Of a stretch of DNA of 64,000 nt, positions 51,496 to 61,237 are shown in pieces. Origin of the DNA: Stieleria neptunia (GTDB taxonomy: Bacteria > Planctomycetota > Planctomycetia > Pirellulales > Pirellulaceae); contig NZ_CP037423.1 of assembly GCF_007754155.1 (NCBI RefSeq), positions 496,001 to 560,000 on the forward strand. Reading direction: 5' to 3'. A model generated the notes under the pieces. The model saw only the letters and a list, made by a program, of their open reading frames with translations. It was not told the origin of the DNA and ran no database searches. Numbering within the stretch: the first letter of the stretch is position 1; each line of letters starts with the position of its first letter. A program made the position numbers and the translations under genes.

Positions 51496-54129
51496 CGAAT
51501 CGAAAAACGACGTGCAAAAAGACCAGCATCTCCGTTGGATCATCGTGATGGCGTCCGCAGCCGTGTGTGTCTCACCGGAAACGATCGGGAGATTGCAAAT
51601 TGCAAATCGAACAATGCAAATTGGCAATCGCCTACCGTTGAGTCTCATCGTGGGTTGCCCGTCAATTTGCATTTTGAAATGGTAATTTTGCAATTTGCAA
51701 TTTGCAATCGTGCGGTTGCCAGCAATCGAAGAGGAATCCGTATGTCATTCGCGCTCGATGCTGTCAGCGTTCAACCCGCCGATTGCCTGGTGCAGTTCCT
51801 CGGGCCGGCGGCTATCGCCGGCTTGAAATAGCGAACCGACGTCAAGGCGGTCTGGGCATCGGTCCTGCAATCGGAAACGCGAGAAAAGGGACTCGAGCTA
51901 GCCCCCGGAACACTGAACACAAGGCCTGCCCCGGCGATAACCTGACGCCCGCCGGCAAAACCAGAATCCACCATTGCAGTCGAACCGAAAAACGACGTGC
52001 AAAAAGACCAGCATTTCCGTTGGGTCATCGTGATGGCGTCCGCAGCCGTGTGTGCCTCTCCGGAAACGATCGGGAGATTGCAAATTGCAAATTGAACAAT
52101 GCAAATTGGCAATTGCCTACCGTTGAGTCTCGTCATGGGGCGCCCGTCAATTTGCATTTTGAAATGGAAATTTTGCAATTTGCAATCGTGCGGTTGCCAG
52201 CAATCGAAGAGGAAACCGTATGTCATTCGCGCTCGATGCTGTCAGCGTTCAACCCACCGATTGCCCCGTCCAGTTCCTCGGGCCGGCGGCTATCGCCGGC
52301 TTGAAATAGCGAACCGACGTCAAGGCGGTCTGGGCATCGTTCCTGCAATCGGAAACGCGAGAAATGGGACTCGAGCTAGCCCCCGGAACACTGAACACAA
52401 GGCCTGCCCCGGCGATAACCTGACGCCCGCCGGCAAAGCCAGAATCCACCATTGCAGTCGAATCGAAAAACGACGTGCAAAAAGACCAGCATCTCCGTTG
52501 GATCATCGTGATGGCGTCCGCAGCCGTGTGTGCCTCACCGGAAACGATCGGGAGATTGCAAATTGCAAATTGAACAATGCAAATTGGCAATCGCCTACCA
52601 TTGAGTCTCATCGTGGGTTGCCCGTCAATTTGCATTTTGAAATGGTCATTTTGCAATTTGCAATCGTGCGGTTGCCAGCAATCGAAGAGGAAACCGTACT
52701 TCATTCGCGCTCGATGCTGTCAGCGTTCAACCCACCGATTGCCCCGTCCAGTTCCTCGGGCCGGCGGCTATCGCCGGCTTGAAATAGCAAACCGAAGTCG
52801 AGGCAGTCTGGGCATCGTTCCTGCAATCGGAAACGCGAGAAAAGGGACTCGAGCTAGCCCCCGGAACACTGAGCACAAGGCCTGCCCCGGCGATAACCTG
52901 ACGCCCGCCGGCAAAGCCAGAATCCACCATTGCAGTCGAATCGAAAAACGACGTGCAAAAAGACCAGCATTTCCGTTGGGTCATCGTGATGGCGTCCGCA
53001 GCCGTGTGTGCCTCTCCGGAAACGATCGGGAGATTGCAAATTGAACAATGCAAATTGGCAATCGCCTACCATTGAGTCTCATCGTGGGTTGCCCGTCAAT
53101 TTGCATTTTGAAATGGTCATTTTGCAATTTGCAATCGTGCGGTTGCCAGCAATCGAAGAGGAAACCGTACTTCATTCGGGCTCGATGCTGTCAGCGTTCA
53201 ACCCACCGATTGCCCCGTGCAGTTCCTCGGGCCGGCGGCTATCGCCGGCTTGAAATAGCGAACCGACGTCGAGGCGGTCTGGGCATCGTTCCTGCAATCG
53301 GAAACGCGAGAAATGGGACTCGAGCTAGCCCCCGGAACACTGAACACAAGGCCTGCCCCGGCGATAACCTGACGCCCGCCGGCAAAGCCAGAATCCACCA
53401 TTGCAGTCGAATCGAAAAACGACGTGCAAAAAGACCAGCATCTCCGTTGGATCATCGTGATGGCGTCCGCAGCCGTGTGTGCCTCACCGGAAACGATCGG
53501 GAGATTGCAAATTGCAAATTGAACAATGCAAATTGGCAATTGCCTACCATTGAGTCTCATCGTGGGTCGCCCGTCAATTTGCAATCGTGCGGTTGCCAGC
53601 AATCGAAGAGGAATCCGTATGTCATTCGCGCTCGATGCTGTCAGCGTTCAACCCACCGATTGCCCCGTGCAGTTCCTCGGGCCGGCGGCTATCGCCGGCT
53701 TGAAATAGCGAACCGACGTCAAGGCGGTCTGGGCATCGTTCCTGCAATCGGAAACGCGAGAAATGGGACTCGAGCTAGCCCCCGGAACACTGAACACAAG
53801 GCCTGCCCCGGCGATAACCTGACGCCCGCCGGCAAAGCCAGAATCCACCATTGCAGTCGAATCGAAAAACGACGTGCGAAAAGACCAGCATTTCCGTTGG
53901 GTCATCGTGATGGCGTCCGCAGCCGTGTGTGCCTCACCGGAAACGATCGGGAGATTGCAAATTGCAAATTGAACAATGCAAATTGGCAATTGCCTACCAT
54001 TGAGTCTCATCGTGGGTCGCCCGTCAATTTGCAATCGTGCGGTTGCCAGCAATCGAAGAGGAAACCGTATCTCATTCGCGCTCGATGCTGTCAGCGTTCA
54101 ACCCACCGATTGCCCCGTCCGGTTCCTCG
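51496..54129. repeat. tandem array 3: six units, 478-bp period, TTGCAAA-box flanked
   Basis: Left boxes begin at 51591, 52076, 52554, 53032, 53503 and 53953 (intervals 485, 478, 478, 471, 450). Each unit has a left box (GATTGCAAATTGCAAATTGA then ACAATGCAAATTGG), a roughly 38-bp cargo around GAGTCTCATCGTGGG, and an inverted right box (CAATTTGCATTTTGAAATGG then TCATTTTGCAATTTGC). A roughly 330-bp spacer unique to this locus follows, with GCCGGCGGCTATCGCCGGC. Units 5 and 6 lack 28 bp of the right box. Short frames here repeat with the units and show no conserved product. Confidence 0.95.
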
Positions 54130-54140
54130 AATCAGCAGAC

Positions 54141-54240
54141 CGTTGTACGACGTCCTATCTGGGTCGTCGTTGGGAGTCCAACGGACGACGGCCCGGAAGG
54201 GCCATCGTACGTGTGAAAAGTAGTCGCCAGAAGCTAAACG
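54141..54240. repeat. partial MITE-like repeat, copy C
   Basis: TACGACGTCCTATCTGGGTCG, in its first 20 bases, and GACGGCCCGGAAGGGCCATC match the centres of copies A and B. The terminal inverted repeats are not evident. It lies at the end of array 3. Confidence 0.65.
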
Positions 54241-54292
54241 CCGGCGGTTGCCGAATCCCATTTTCCCGATGCCCGTGCCATTCGGGTCTGGA

Positions 54293-55795
54293 TCAATCGT
54301 CAGACTCCTGCGTCCCAGTCAGTCGCAACGTGGGGGGCAAGCCAGACGGGTGCTCCTTACTCATGAATGCATGCACCAGCCCACCTCCGTCCCAAGCTCG
54401 TTCTCGTGTCTCACGAACAACGATCAGCGTGATGACTCCATTCGTGTCGGATTCGATGAAATCGCGAAGCCGGTCTCCTGAGACGCTCACACTTCCGGTT
54501 TGCACACCTTGGCGGACTTCAAAGGATCCAACTGGAACTGTCATCTCAGACGCGACCGAGGCGGCTCCCGTCTCATTCGCTGGAGCGTTTTGCCAATTGA
54601 TCGTCTTCTCGCTCCAGTCATCCAAGGATTCGTCGATGAGGCCATAAACTTGAAATGTGGAATCAAGCTGACCCGATACGTAGCCAAGGCCGCTCGGAAC
54701 AAGGTGGAGCCGAAGTTCAGCCTGATCCAATTTGAATCCCTTCAATGATTCAATGTCGAATGCCAGATAGACCTTTCGATCCCACAGATCACGATGCGCA
54801 ACGCAGTGTTTGACGAGCAACATTTCTGGTCCTTCATATCCGCGTGTACGTTCCCTCCAAATGAAGGCGTCGCGGCCGCTGCCTTGGGCGGTGGAAATCA
54901 AGCGTGATTCCCTATCCTTCAGCTCATCGCCGGGATCGTCTGCTCGTGTACCAAACCCCTCAACATCAACATCGGGACGTGCAATTGCCTTCTTGCCAAC
55001 CTCCGCAATCTCACGCTCGAGAAGTCTTTGGGATTCGTTGGAACGCAGGTTTGTGATGTTCACTTCACCGCTTAGAACATGAACCCCGGTGCGTCCGTCG
55101 TCTTCGACACGAACAGCGAATTCAGTTCCCAGGTCCAAAACTTCCGTGGTTGGCGTCGTGACGGTGAATCCGATTTCGGCCCCTGGAACGTGTGCGAGCA
55201 TCTGCCCCGAGTGAACTTCACAATCCGTCAGTGATTCGAGGGTGACCGAAGTGGGAGCTTCCAGCGACAATTGCACGCCGTTGTCGAAATCAATCTTGGC
55301 GAAGCCTTCCAGCAGGTCGAGTCGTCCTGGATTGAGACGCGATCCCACGACCGTTGGCAGTGTTCCCGCACCCCATTTGCAATCGCGCGCCATGCTGATC
55401 GACGCGAACGCGACTTTTTTGGAATTATCTGTCGTTCCGAGACCTCGCCACAGCAGCATCGCCAAGACAGAAAGTGCGGTTGCATACGCGACGTGAATCA
55501 TCCACCGTCGCTTTGTTGGTCGCGTCACCGTCGCCTGTGCGCTCCGGGCGTTTCTTTCCAGCAGTGCATCCAGCATCATCTGCCTGGCGTCATCGGGATC
55601 TCCCCCACGCGCGGCACCAAAGTCTTCCAAGCATTCTCCAAGCTGCCCGGCCATCGCCATGTAGTCGGTATAGAGGCGGCGTAGCTCCTGATCCTGCAAC
55701 AGCTTTTCCAGTCGATGCCAATCCGCTTCGGAAATGGTTTGCTCTCGCACGGATTCGCACAGTTCCAAGAACTCGTCTCGATTATTTGTGTCCAT
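54293..55795 (-). CDS. FecR-domain membrane protein with C-terminal DNRLRE-like domain
   Basis: A 500-residue protein. Residues about 1-95 are cytoplasmic, acidic and helical (anti-sigma-like). One transmembrane helix follows (VAYATALSVLAMLLWRGL, about 102-120). Then comes a FecR domain (GVQLSLEAPTSVTLES...FTVTTPTTEVLDLGTEFAVRVEDDGRTGVHVLSGEV). The C-terminal 190 residues resemble DNRLRE domains (VYLAFDIESLKGFKLDQAELRLHLV...WQNAPANE...FIESDTNGVITLIV). It lies 42 bp downstream of the sigma-factor gene and is its probable partner. Confidence 0.87.
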   Translation of the reverse strand: MDTNNRDEFLELCESVREQTISEADWHRLEKLLQDQELRRLYTDYMAMAGQLGECLEDFGAARGGDPDDARQMMLDALLERNARSAQATVTRPTKRRWMIHVAYATALSVLAMLLWRGLGTTDNSKKVAFASISMARDCKWGAGTLPTVVGSRLNPGRLDLLEGFAKIDFDNGVQLSLEAPTSVTLESLTDCEVHSGQMLAHVPGAEIGFTVTTPTTEVLDLGTEFAVRVEDDGRTGVHVLSGEVNITNLRSNESQRLLEREIAEVGKKAIARPDVDVEGFGTRADDPGDELKDRESRLISTAQGSGRDAFIWRERTRGYEGPEMLLVKHCVAHRDLWDRKVYLAFDIESLKGFKLDQAELRLHLVPSGLGYVSGQLDSTFQVYGLIDESLDDWSEKTINWQNAPANETGAASVASEMTVPVGSFEVRQGVQTGSVSVSGDRLRDFIESDTNGVITLIVVRETRERAWDGGGLVHAFMSKEHPSGLPPTLRLTGTQESDD

Positions 55796-55837
55796 CGGTG
55801 TTGCCTTTTCGTCGAAATGTATACGCGTGCCGAGGTT

Positions 55838-56374
55838 CTAAGTCGCAACGGACTCATCTGTTGCGGACAACTTCCGCTGAGTGCATTCAAACAGTGTGCG
55901 GTGAATTCGACGCATCGCTTTGTACATTCCCTCCAGCGGACGTCCGACTGCTTCAGCGACCGCTTTGATGGTCGCGCCCTCTTCGTACCGACGCTGCAAG
56001 AGATCGCGATCAACGGCGGACAGTTTTTTGACGCATCCCTCAAGGGCGCGCAGTCGGCTGTCCGAAATCGCGTCCCGATCCGTGATCTCATCGGCCAACC
56101 CATTGCAGATTGACTCGTCGAAGACCAGGCGTCCTTTTCCCTGCCGACGAACCAGACTCAAGACCTCCAGTCGTGCGATTCGAAAGGCCCACGCCGTGAA
56201 ATCAGTCCCCGGCTGGAACGTCTCAAACTTCTGCCACAATACGACCGAGGTGTTTTGCATCACGTCCTGTGCCTGATCGCGATCGGGTAACAACGTCAGG
56301 ATAAACGTTTGAATGCGGCGTTGGTTGGCCGAAAACAAACGCACAAAATCCGCCTGTGTTGTTGCATCATTCAT
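55838..56374 (-). CDS. ECF sigma factor, Rhodopirellula/Verrucomicrobium family
   Basis: A 178-residue sigma factor starting MNDATTQADFVRLFSANQRR. Region 2 covers about residues 10-80 (DRDQAQDVMQNTSVVLWQKF, AWAFRIARLEVLSLVRRQGK). Region 4 covers about 110-165 (KKLSAVDRDLLQRRYEEGATIKAVAEAVGRPLEGMYKAMRRIHRTL). The form matches the planctomycete-specific TIGR02989-type family. The frame is open further upstream to 56491, but the start at 56374 fits the family length. It is followed by the FecR gene and divergent from the large sulfatase gene. Confidence 0.9.
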   Translation of the reverse strand: MNDATTQADFVRLFSANQRRIQTFILTLLPDRDQAQDVMQNTSVVLWQKFETFQPGTDFTAWAFRIARLEVLSLVRRQGKGRLVFDESICNGLADEITDRDAISDSRLRALEGCVKKLSAVDRDLLQRRYEEGATIKAVAEAVGRPLEGMYKAMRRIHRTLFECTQRKLSATDESVAT

Positions 56375-56905
56375 CTTGGGTCCACCGTCATGTGTGCCGC
56401 CAATTTGCCCCACGTTGCGTATTGGAAACGTCATCCGCCACGGCATTTGGAGGGCCGTTTTGGAAAAATTCCCCAGATATTTCAGATCCAAAAATCTGAA
56501 CGCCGAGTTCCCGTGCGTTGGTGATGCGAAATCGCCTCCGTGTCAAATTTCTCTGACATTTTCTTCATCTTCCCCCTCCAGAATCGCAGACGCCAGGACG
56601 TTTCCAATGAAAATGCGTTTATCGGCCATGCATCTGATTCGTGCGGCATTGGTGCCTGGCATGATTGGTACGGGCTAAGCAACGAGCGGAATAGAAGTGT
56701 CGGATCTTTTAAAGTGGGATAGGCTTCCAGCCTGTCATTTCAGCATCGACAGGCTGGAAGCCTATCCCACCTATTTTTCGCTCGTTGCTAAGTGAGCCGA
56801 AGCAGAAAATGCTGCATCGAGTGGAACTGAGGAGTGACCGTCGATTTGATAGGTTCGGTTGGTCGATTATCGTGATGATTTTTAATGCGAGCTGAGAGAT
56901 ATCTG
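56375..56905. repeat. intergenic region with hairpin copy 5 between sigma and sulfatase genes
   Basis: A 531-bp gap. At 56714-56770 the GTGGGATAGGCTTCCAGCC hairpin lies inside a larger palindrome, TAAGCAACGAGCG (56676) with CGCTCGTTGCTA (56780-56791). 56375-56670 and 56795-56905 show nothing recognisable, but they must contain the promoters of both divergent units. Confidence 0.75.
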
Positions 56906-59900
56906 ATGCGTTTGTTGATTTGCCTGGTCCTGTTGTTCGGTTTCGTATCAAGCTCCTCTGCAGAGCGGGCGAACGGGCAACAAGTTCGTGTGCCGAACAT
57001 GGTCTTCATTCTGACCGACGATCATCGCTGGGACAGCTACGGTGCTCCAAACCTGCAGCGGATCCGCACGCCGAATCTCGACAGCATCGCCAACGGAGGC
57101 ACTCGCTTTGAAAACGCGTTCGTCACCCTGGCGATCTGCTCGCCCAGTCGAGCGGCGTGTCTGACCGGCCGCTACGGCAGTGCAAACGGAGTGACTGCGT
57201 TTGGCAACGTTTCTCTCAATGAGAAAGAAACGACGTTTGCTCACGCGCTTCGGCAAGCGGGCTATGCAACGGGCGTCACCGGCAAATGGCACCTCAAAAC
57301 GACGCCCCAAGAGTGCGGCTTTGACTTCGCATCGACCTGCTGGTCCAACGGAACGTGGTACAACCGCCGATTCACGATCGACGGCGAGTCCAAAACGATG
57401 CCCGGATTCGTTGACGACGTGACGGCCGACGAGTCCATTCGCTTTATTCGCCAGGCAGCAGACGCAGGTAAGCCGTTCGTGTTGTGGATGTGCACGCAGG
57501 TCCCTCACATGGACCACAAGCACACGTGGCCAGCGAAACAGGAGTATCTCGATCGCTATAAAGCCAATGAAATGCCACTGCCCGCAACGTGGAACGACAA
57601 TCTAAACGGTAAACCCGAGTATCTGAAGTCGGCCCGCAATCGCACACGGGCGTTGGAATACGGTTACGACGATCCGTCGAAGATTCGCAGCCACATCCGT
57701 GACTATAGGGCCAGTGTCGAACAGATGGATGCTGCGGTGGGCCGGGTGTTGAATGAACTGGAAGTCAAAAAACTGAAGGAGAACACATGGGTCATCTTCA
57801 TGGGCGACAACGGCTGGTTCCTGGGCGAACATGGATTCACCAGCAAAGTCTTGCCCTATGAAGAATCTATGCGAGTTCCGATGGCAATCGCCGGGCCACA
57901 GACATCCGCCCGGGTCTCCGATGCACTCGTGCTGAATCTCGATTTGACGGCAACGATCTACGAGTTGGCCGGTTTGACGGTTCCCGCGGCGCTGCACGGC
58001 CGCAGCCTGTTGCCAATCGTCGCAGGTGAAGCGGTGGACGACTGGCGAACGAGTTTTTTATACGAAGCCCCGACACCGCAATTAGGCAGCCAGCCGCTGT
58101 GGGCGGTGCGCAACGAACGCTGGAAGTACATCGAAACCAAGCCGGAACAAGATCCCACGAATCAGCTTGTCGAATTGTATGACCTCCAATCCGATGCGGT
58201 CGAAATGGAGAATCTGGCGGGCAAGTTAGAATACCGCCAAACAGTGGACCGGCTGGCAACCGAGTTGCAGTCCTCCAAGAGAAAGATCGCAGCACAACCC
58301 GATCCGACGACGCTCGCCGCTGGCCCCGTCAGCCAAGGCGACCAGAGCAAACACGATCAGCCGACGACAAGCGCGGCTAGCGCCGCCGAATCACGGGAGA
58401 CAGTCGCCACGGCAGCGTCAACTCCGCGTACCGATATTCATATCAGCGGCGTCTACCCACACCTGACGACCTACGGTGTCTACAGCCAGAACGGTGGTCA
58501 CTTTAAGAACGGCCATAACGAATGTGGCATCGGAGCAGTCGTTCCGTGGGCCGGGAAATTGTGGATGGTCAATTACGCGCCGCACATGCCCCGCGGCAGC
58601 GAGCACAAACTGTTTTCGGTGGACCCAGATCTCGGCAAGCCGCTGACCATCCATCCCGAAAGCGTCGGTGGTACGCCAGCCGGTCGCATGATCCATGCCG
58701 AGTCAAACCAACTTTTGATCGGTCATCATCTGATCGATGCAGATCGAAACGTGCGCACGATTCAGCCCCAGGACATGCCCATCCGTGTCACGGCGATCGC
58801 GCGTCACCTGAAAGATCCCGCGAACATGGTTTACTACATCGACATGGAAGGCTCCATCTGGGAAGCCAACGTTCACACTCTCGCAGTGACGCGACTATTC
58901 AAGAAGCCCGTCCCCGGTTGGCACGGCAAAGGCGGTTATACGTCACAGGGGCGGCTTGTCATTTCGAATAACGGCGAGCTCCATGTGGGTGATTACAGTG
59001 ACGTGCTCGTTGGAGGAAAAGCAAAGTCACCCGAAGAACGCGGTGTCCTCGCAGAATTTGACGGAACGAACTGGAACATTGTGGAACGTCGACAGTTCAC
59101 CGAAGTAACCGGCCCCCAAGGAATCGCCGGCGGCAGCGATGGCAACGATCCGATCTGGAGCATGGGCTGGGACCGCCGCAGCGTTCGCTTGAAAGTTCTG
59201 GACAACGGCCAGTGGCACACGTATCTGCTGCCCAAAGCTGCCTACTGCAACGATGCCAGTCATGGGTGGTATACCGAATGGCCACGGATTCGCGAAATCA
59301 CCGACGGCCGTTGGATGATGGACATGCATGGGATGTTTTACGACTTTCCAAAAACATTCTCCGCCGGTAACTCGGCCGGCATCAAACCGATCGGAAGCCA
59401 CCTGCGATACGTTCCGGACTTCTGTGACTGGAACGGACAACTGGTCTTGGCCACCGATGAAACCAGTATTCAAGGCAACCCGCTTGCCGGCCAACCGCAA
59501 AGCAATCTCTGGTTCGGCAAGTACGAGGATCTGAAGAACTGGGGGCCCGCCAGTGGGTATGGCGGACCTTGGATCGAAGACGACGTGAAAGCGAACACGC
59601 CGTCGGACCCCTATCTGGTATCTGGATTTGATCGGCGCATCGTGCACCTTGCCGTCGGACGAAATCAATCGATCGCGAACAAAGTTTTTCGAACAACCGA
59701 CGACTTCGAGATCACCGGGCTACCGAAGGAACTCGCCGATCTACCGCGAGTGACCATTGATCGCGGCAACTGGCGCGAACCTGCCAAGGGTTTCGAGTTT
59801 GTGATCGACCGACCCGCAACGGTCTACCTTGCGGTTGACGGGCGGCTCGACAGTGCAGGCGGCTCGCCGCTACCGCCATCGTGGAAGCCAACGGATGATT

Positions 59901-61234
59901 CGATCACGTGGGGTAAGAACGTGCGGGATTCAGTCTATGGACGGCAGTTTCCTGCGGGCAAAATTGTCATCCCCGGCAATGCGGTCCAGCACGGCAAAGG
60001 CGCCTACATCCTACCTCACATCGCGTTTGTGAAATCTCAAGACGAAACATCGGTTGGAGTCTCTGCCCTGGGCGCAGCCAGCGTCGCCACTGCATCGGCC
60101 AGCGTGACCGACATCGCGGACAAGGCTGCCCCGGTTCGGTTCAATCTTCAAGTCGATCGAAACGGCGACGGTTCGTGGACCGACCTTGAGACCATCGAGG
60201 TGCCCGGAAACGGATACGTCGGAAAAGTTTTGCCGAAGGATTTTGATGCCGTCTGGCTGCGACTGAGCACCGATCGCGATTGCGTCGCGACTGCCTTCTT
60301 GCATCAAACGACGGCAAACGACGTAGACGCAGACAAGGCAGAAAACAAAGCGTTGTTCGCTGGGCTGGCAGACGTTCGAGACACGGACGTGCTGGCCGGT
60401 CTCGCGTACCCGGCAAAACGCAACCGTGATCTGCGAGTCATCACCGACGACGATCACTTCTTCGACTTTAGCAAAGCCAAATTCGAATTCGAACCAATGC
60501 AACCTGACGCAGCTCTGGCCGAAAAGCTACACGTCGAACCTGAGTTCACGGTCGACGATGCATCGGTGGTTGTAAACGATCAAGGACAAACGTACCGACT
60601 GCCCAAGGGTGACGTCGCCTACGACAAACCGTTCGCCTCGGGGTGGCCGCGAGCGTCGCGCGAAGTTCAATCGGAACGTCATCTCGCCAACATTCATGGC
60701 ACGTTCTACGAAATCCCCTTGGTCACCAACGGCGCGCCGCCCGCATGGAACCTGATGCGCCCCGTGTCGAGCCATTCCAAACAGATCACGGACTTCTGCT
60801 CCTGGAATGGTCTCCTTGTGCTTTGCGGGGTCCGCGCCGACGCGGCCAGCGACGGTCACGTCTTCCGTGACGCAAAGCAGAACGTGGGTCTTTGGTTCGG
60901 TGGAGTCGATGACCTTTGGAAGCTCGGCAAACCGGTCGGCCGTGGGGGGCCGTGGTTGTCCACCCCGGTCGAGCCGGGAATTCCATCGGATCCCTACCTG
61001 ATGAAAGGTTACGACCAAAAGACCGTCACGATGTCGCACAGCAGCACCCAGCCGGTCCGCATCACGCTTCAAATTGATCTGGATGGAAACGGCCATTGGG
61101 TGCAGTACAAAAGCTTCGACGTTCCCGCCGGCGAGTCTCTGCGCCATGGATTCGCGAGGGAATTCTCAGCCTGTTGGATTCGAGCGGTAGCGACCGCGGA
61201 TACCAACGCAACCGTCCAGTTTGACTATCGCTAA
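56906..61234 (+). CDS. secreted giant sulfatase with duplicated C-terminal propeller-like region
   Basis: 1442 residues from MRLLICLVLLFGFVSSSSAE (Sec signal; GAGAG about 8 bases upstream; an ATG at 56885 is an alternative). Residues about 28-465 are a type I sulfatase: FILTDDHRWDSYG, formylglycine motif CSPSRAACLTGR, GKWHLK and GDNGWFLGEHG. A Thr/Ala/Ser-rich linker (about 470-510) leads to about 930 residues of propeller-like sequence in which one block occurs twice. The first instance has HGMFYDFP, FCDWNGQLVLA, NLWFGKYEDLKNWG; the second has HGTFYEIP, FCSWNGLLVLCG, GLWFGGVDDLWKLG. It lies divergent to a sigma-FecR pair that may control it. Substrate unknown, probably a sulfated polysaccharide. 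Confidence 0.85.
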   Translation: MRLLICLVLLFGFVSSSSAERANGQQVRVPNMVFILTDDHRWDSYGAPNLQRIRTPNLDSIANGGTRFENAFVTLAICSPSRAACLTGRYGSANGVTAFGNVSLNEKETTFAHALRQAGYATGVTGKWHLKTTPQECGFDFASTCWSNGTWYNRRFTIDGESKTMPGFVDDVTADESIRFIRQAADAGKPFVLWMCTQVPHMDHKHTWPAKQEYLDRYKANEMPLPATWNDNLNGKPEYLKSARNRTRALEYGYDDPSKIRSHIRDYRASVEQMDAAVGRVLNELEVKKLKENTWVIFMGDNGWFLGEHGFTSKVLPYEESMRVPMAIAGPQTSARVSDALVLNLDLTATIYELAGLTVPAALHGRSLLPIVAGEAVDDWRTSFLYEAPTPQLGSQPLWAVRNERWKYIETKPEQDPTNQLVELYDLQSDAVEMENLAGKLEYRQTVDRLATELQSSKRKIAAQPDPTTLAAGPVSQGDQSKHDQPTTSAASAAESRETVATAASTPRTDIHISGVYPHLTTYGVYSQNGGHFKNGHNECGIGAVVPWAGKLWMVNYAPHMPRGSEHKLFSVDPDLGKPLTIHPESVGGTPAGRMIHAESNQLLIGHHLIDADRNVRTIQPQDMPIRVTAIARHLKDPANMVYYIDMEGSIWEANVHTLAVTRLFKKPVPGWHGKGGYTSQGRLVISNNGELHVGDYSDVLVGGKAKSPEERGVLAEFDGTNWNIVERRQFTEVTGPQGIAGGSDGNDPIWSMGWDRRSVRLKVLDNGQWHTYLLPKAAYCNDASHGWYTEWPRIREITDGRWMMDMHGMFYDFPKTFSAGNSAGIKPIGSHLRYVPDFCDWNGQLVLATDETSIQGNPLAGQPQSNLWFGKYEDLKNWGPASGYGGPWIEDDVKANTPSDPYLVSGFDRRIVHLAVGRNQSIANKVFRTTDDFEITGLPKELADLPRVTIDRGNWREPAKGFEFVIDRPATVYLAVDGRLDSAGGSPLPPSWKPTDDSITWGKNVRDSVYGRQFPAGKIVIPGNAVQHGKGAYILPHIAFVKSQDETSVGVSALGAASVATASASVTDIADKAAPVRFNLQVDRNGDGSWTDLETIEVPGNGYVGKVLPKDFDAVWLRLSTDRDCVATAFLHQTTANDVDADKAENKALFAGLADVRDTDVLAGLAYPAKRNRDLRVITDDDHFFDFSKAKFEFEPMQPDAALAEKLHVEPEFTVDDASVVVNDQGQTYRLPKGDVAYDKPFASGWPRASREVQSERHLANIHGTFYEIPLVTNGAPPAWNLMRPVSSHSKQITDFCSWNGLLVLCGVRADAASDGHVFRDAKQNVGLWFGGVDDLWKLGKPVGRGGPWLSTPVEPGIPSDPYLMKGYDQKTVTMSHSSTQPVRITLQIDLDGNGHWVQYKSFDVPAGESLRHGFAREFSACWIRAVATADTNATVQFDYR

Positions 61235-61237
61235 CGG

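Noticed and set aside
53048..54223. A 391-codon open frame across array 3
   Set aside because: It translates box and spacer DNA in tandem and has no start signals; array units elsewhere break the same frame.
53900..54240. Small-RNA gene from the GC-rich hairpin after array 3
   Set aside because: The segment matches the centre of the MITE-like repeat, so the hairpin is explained by repeat descent; no promoter or terminator pattern was identified.
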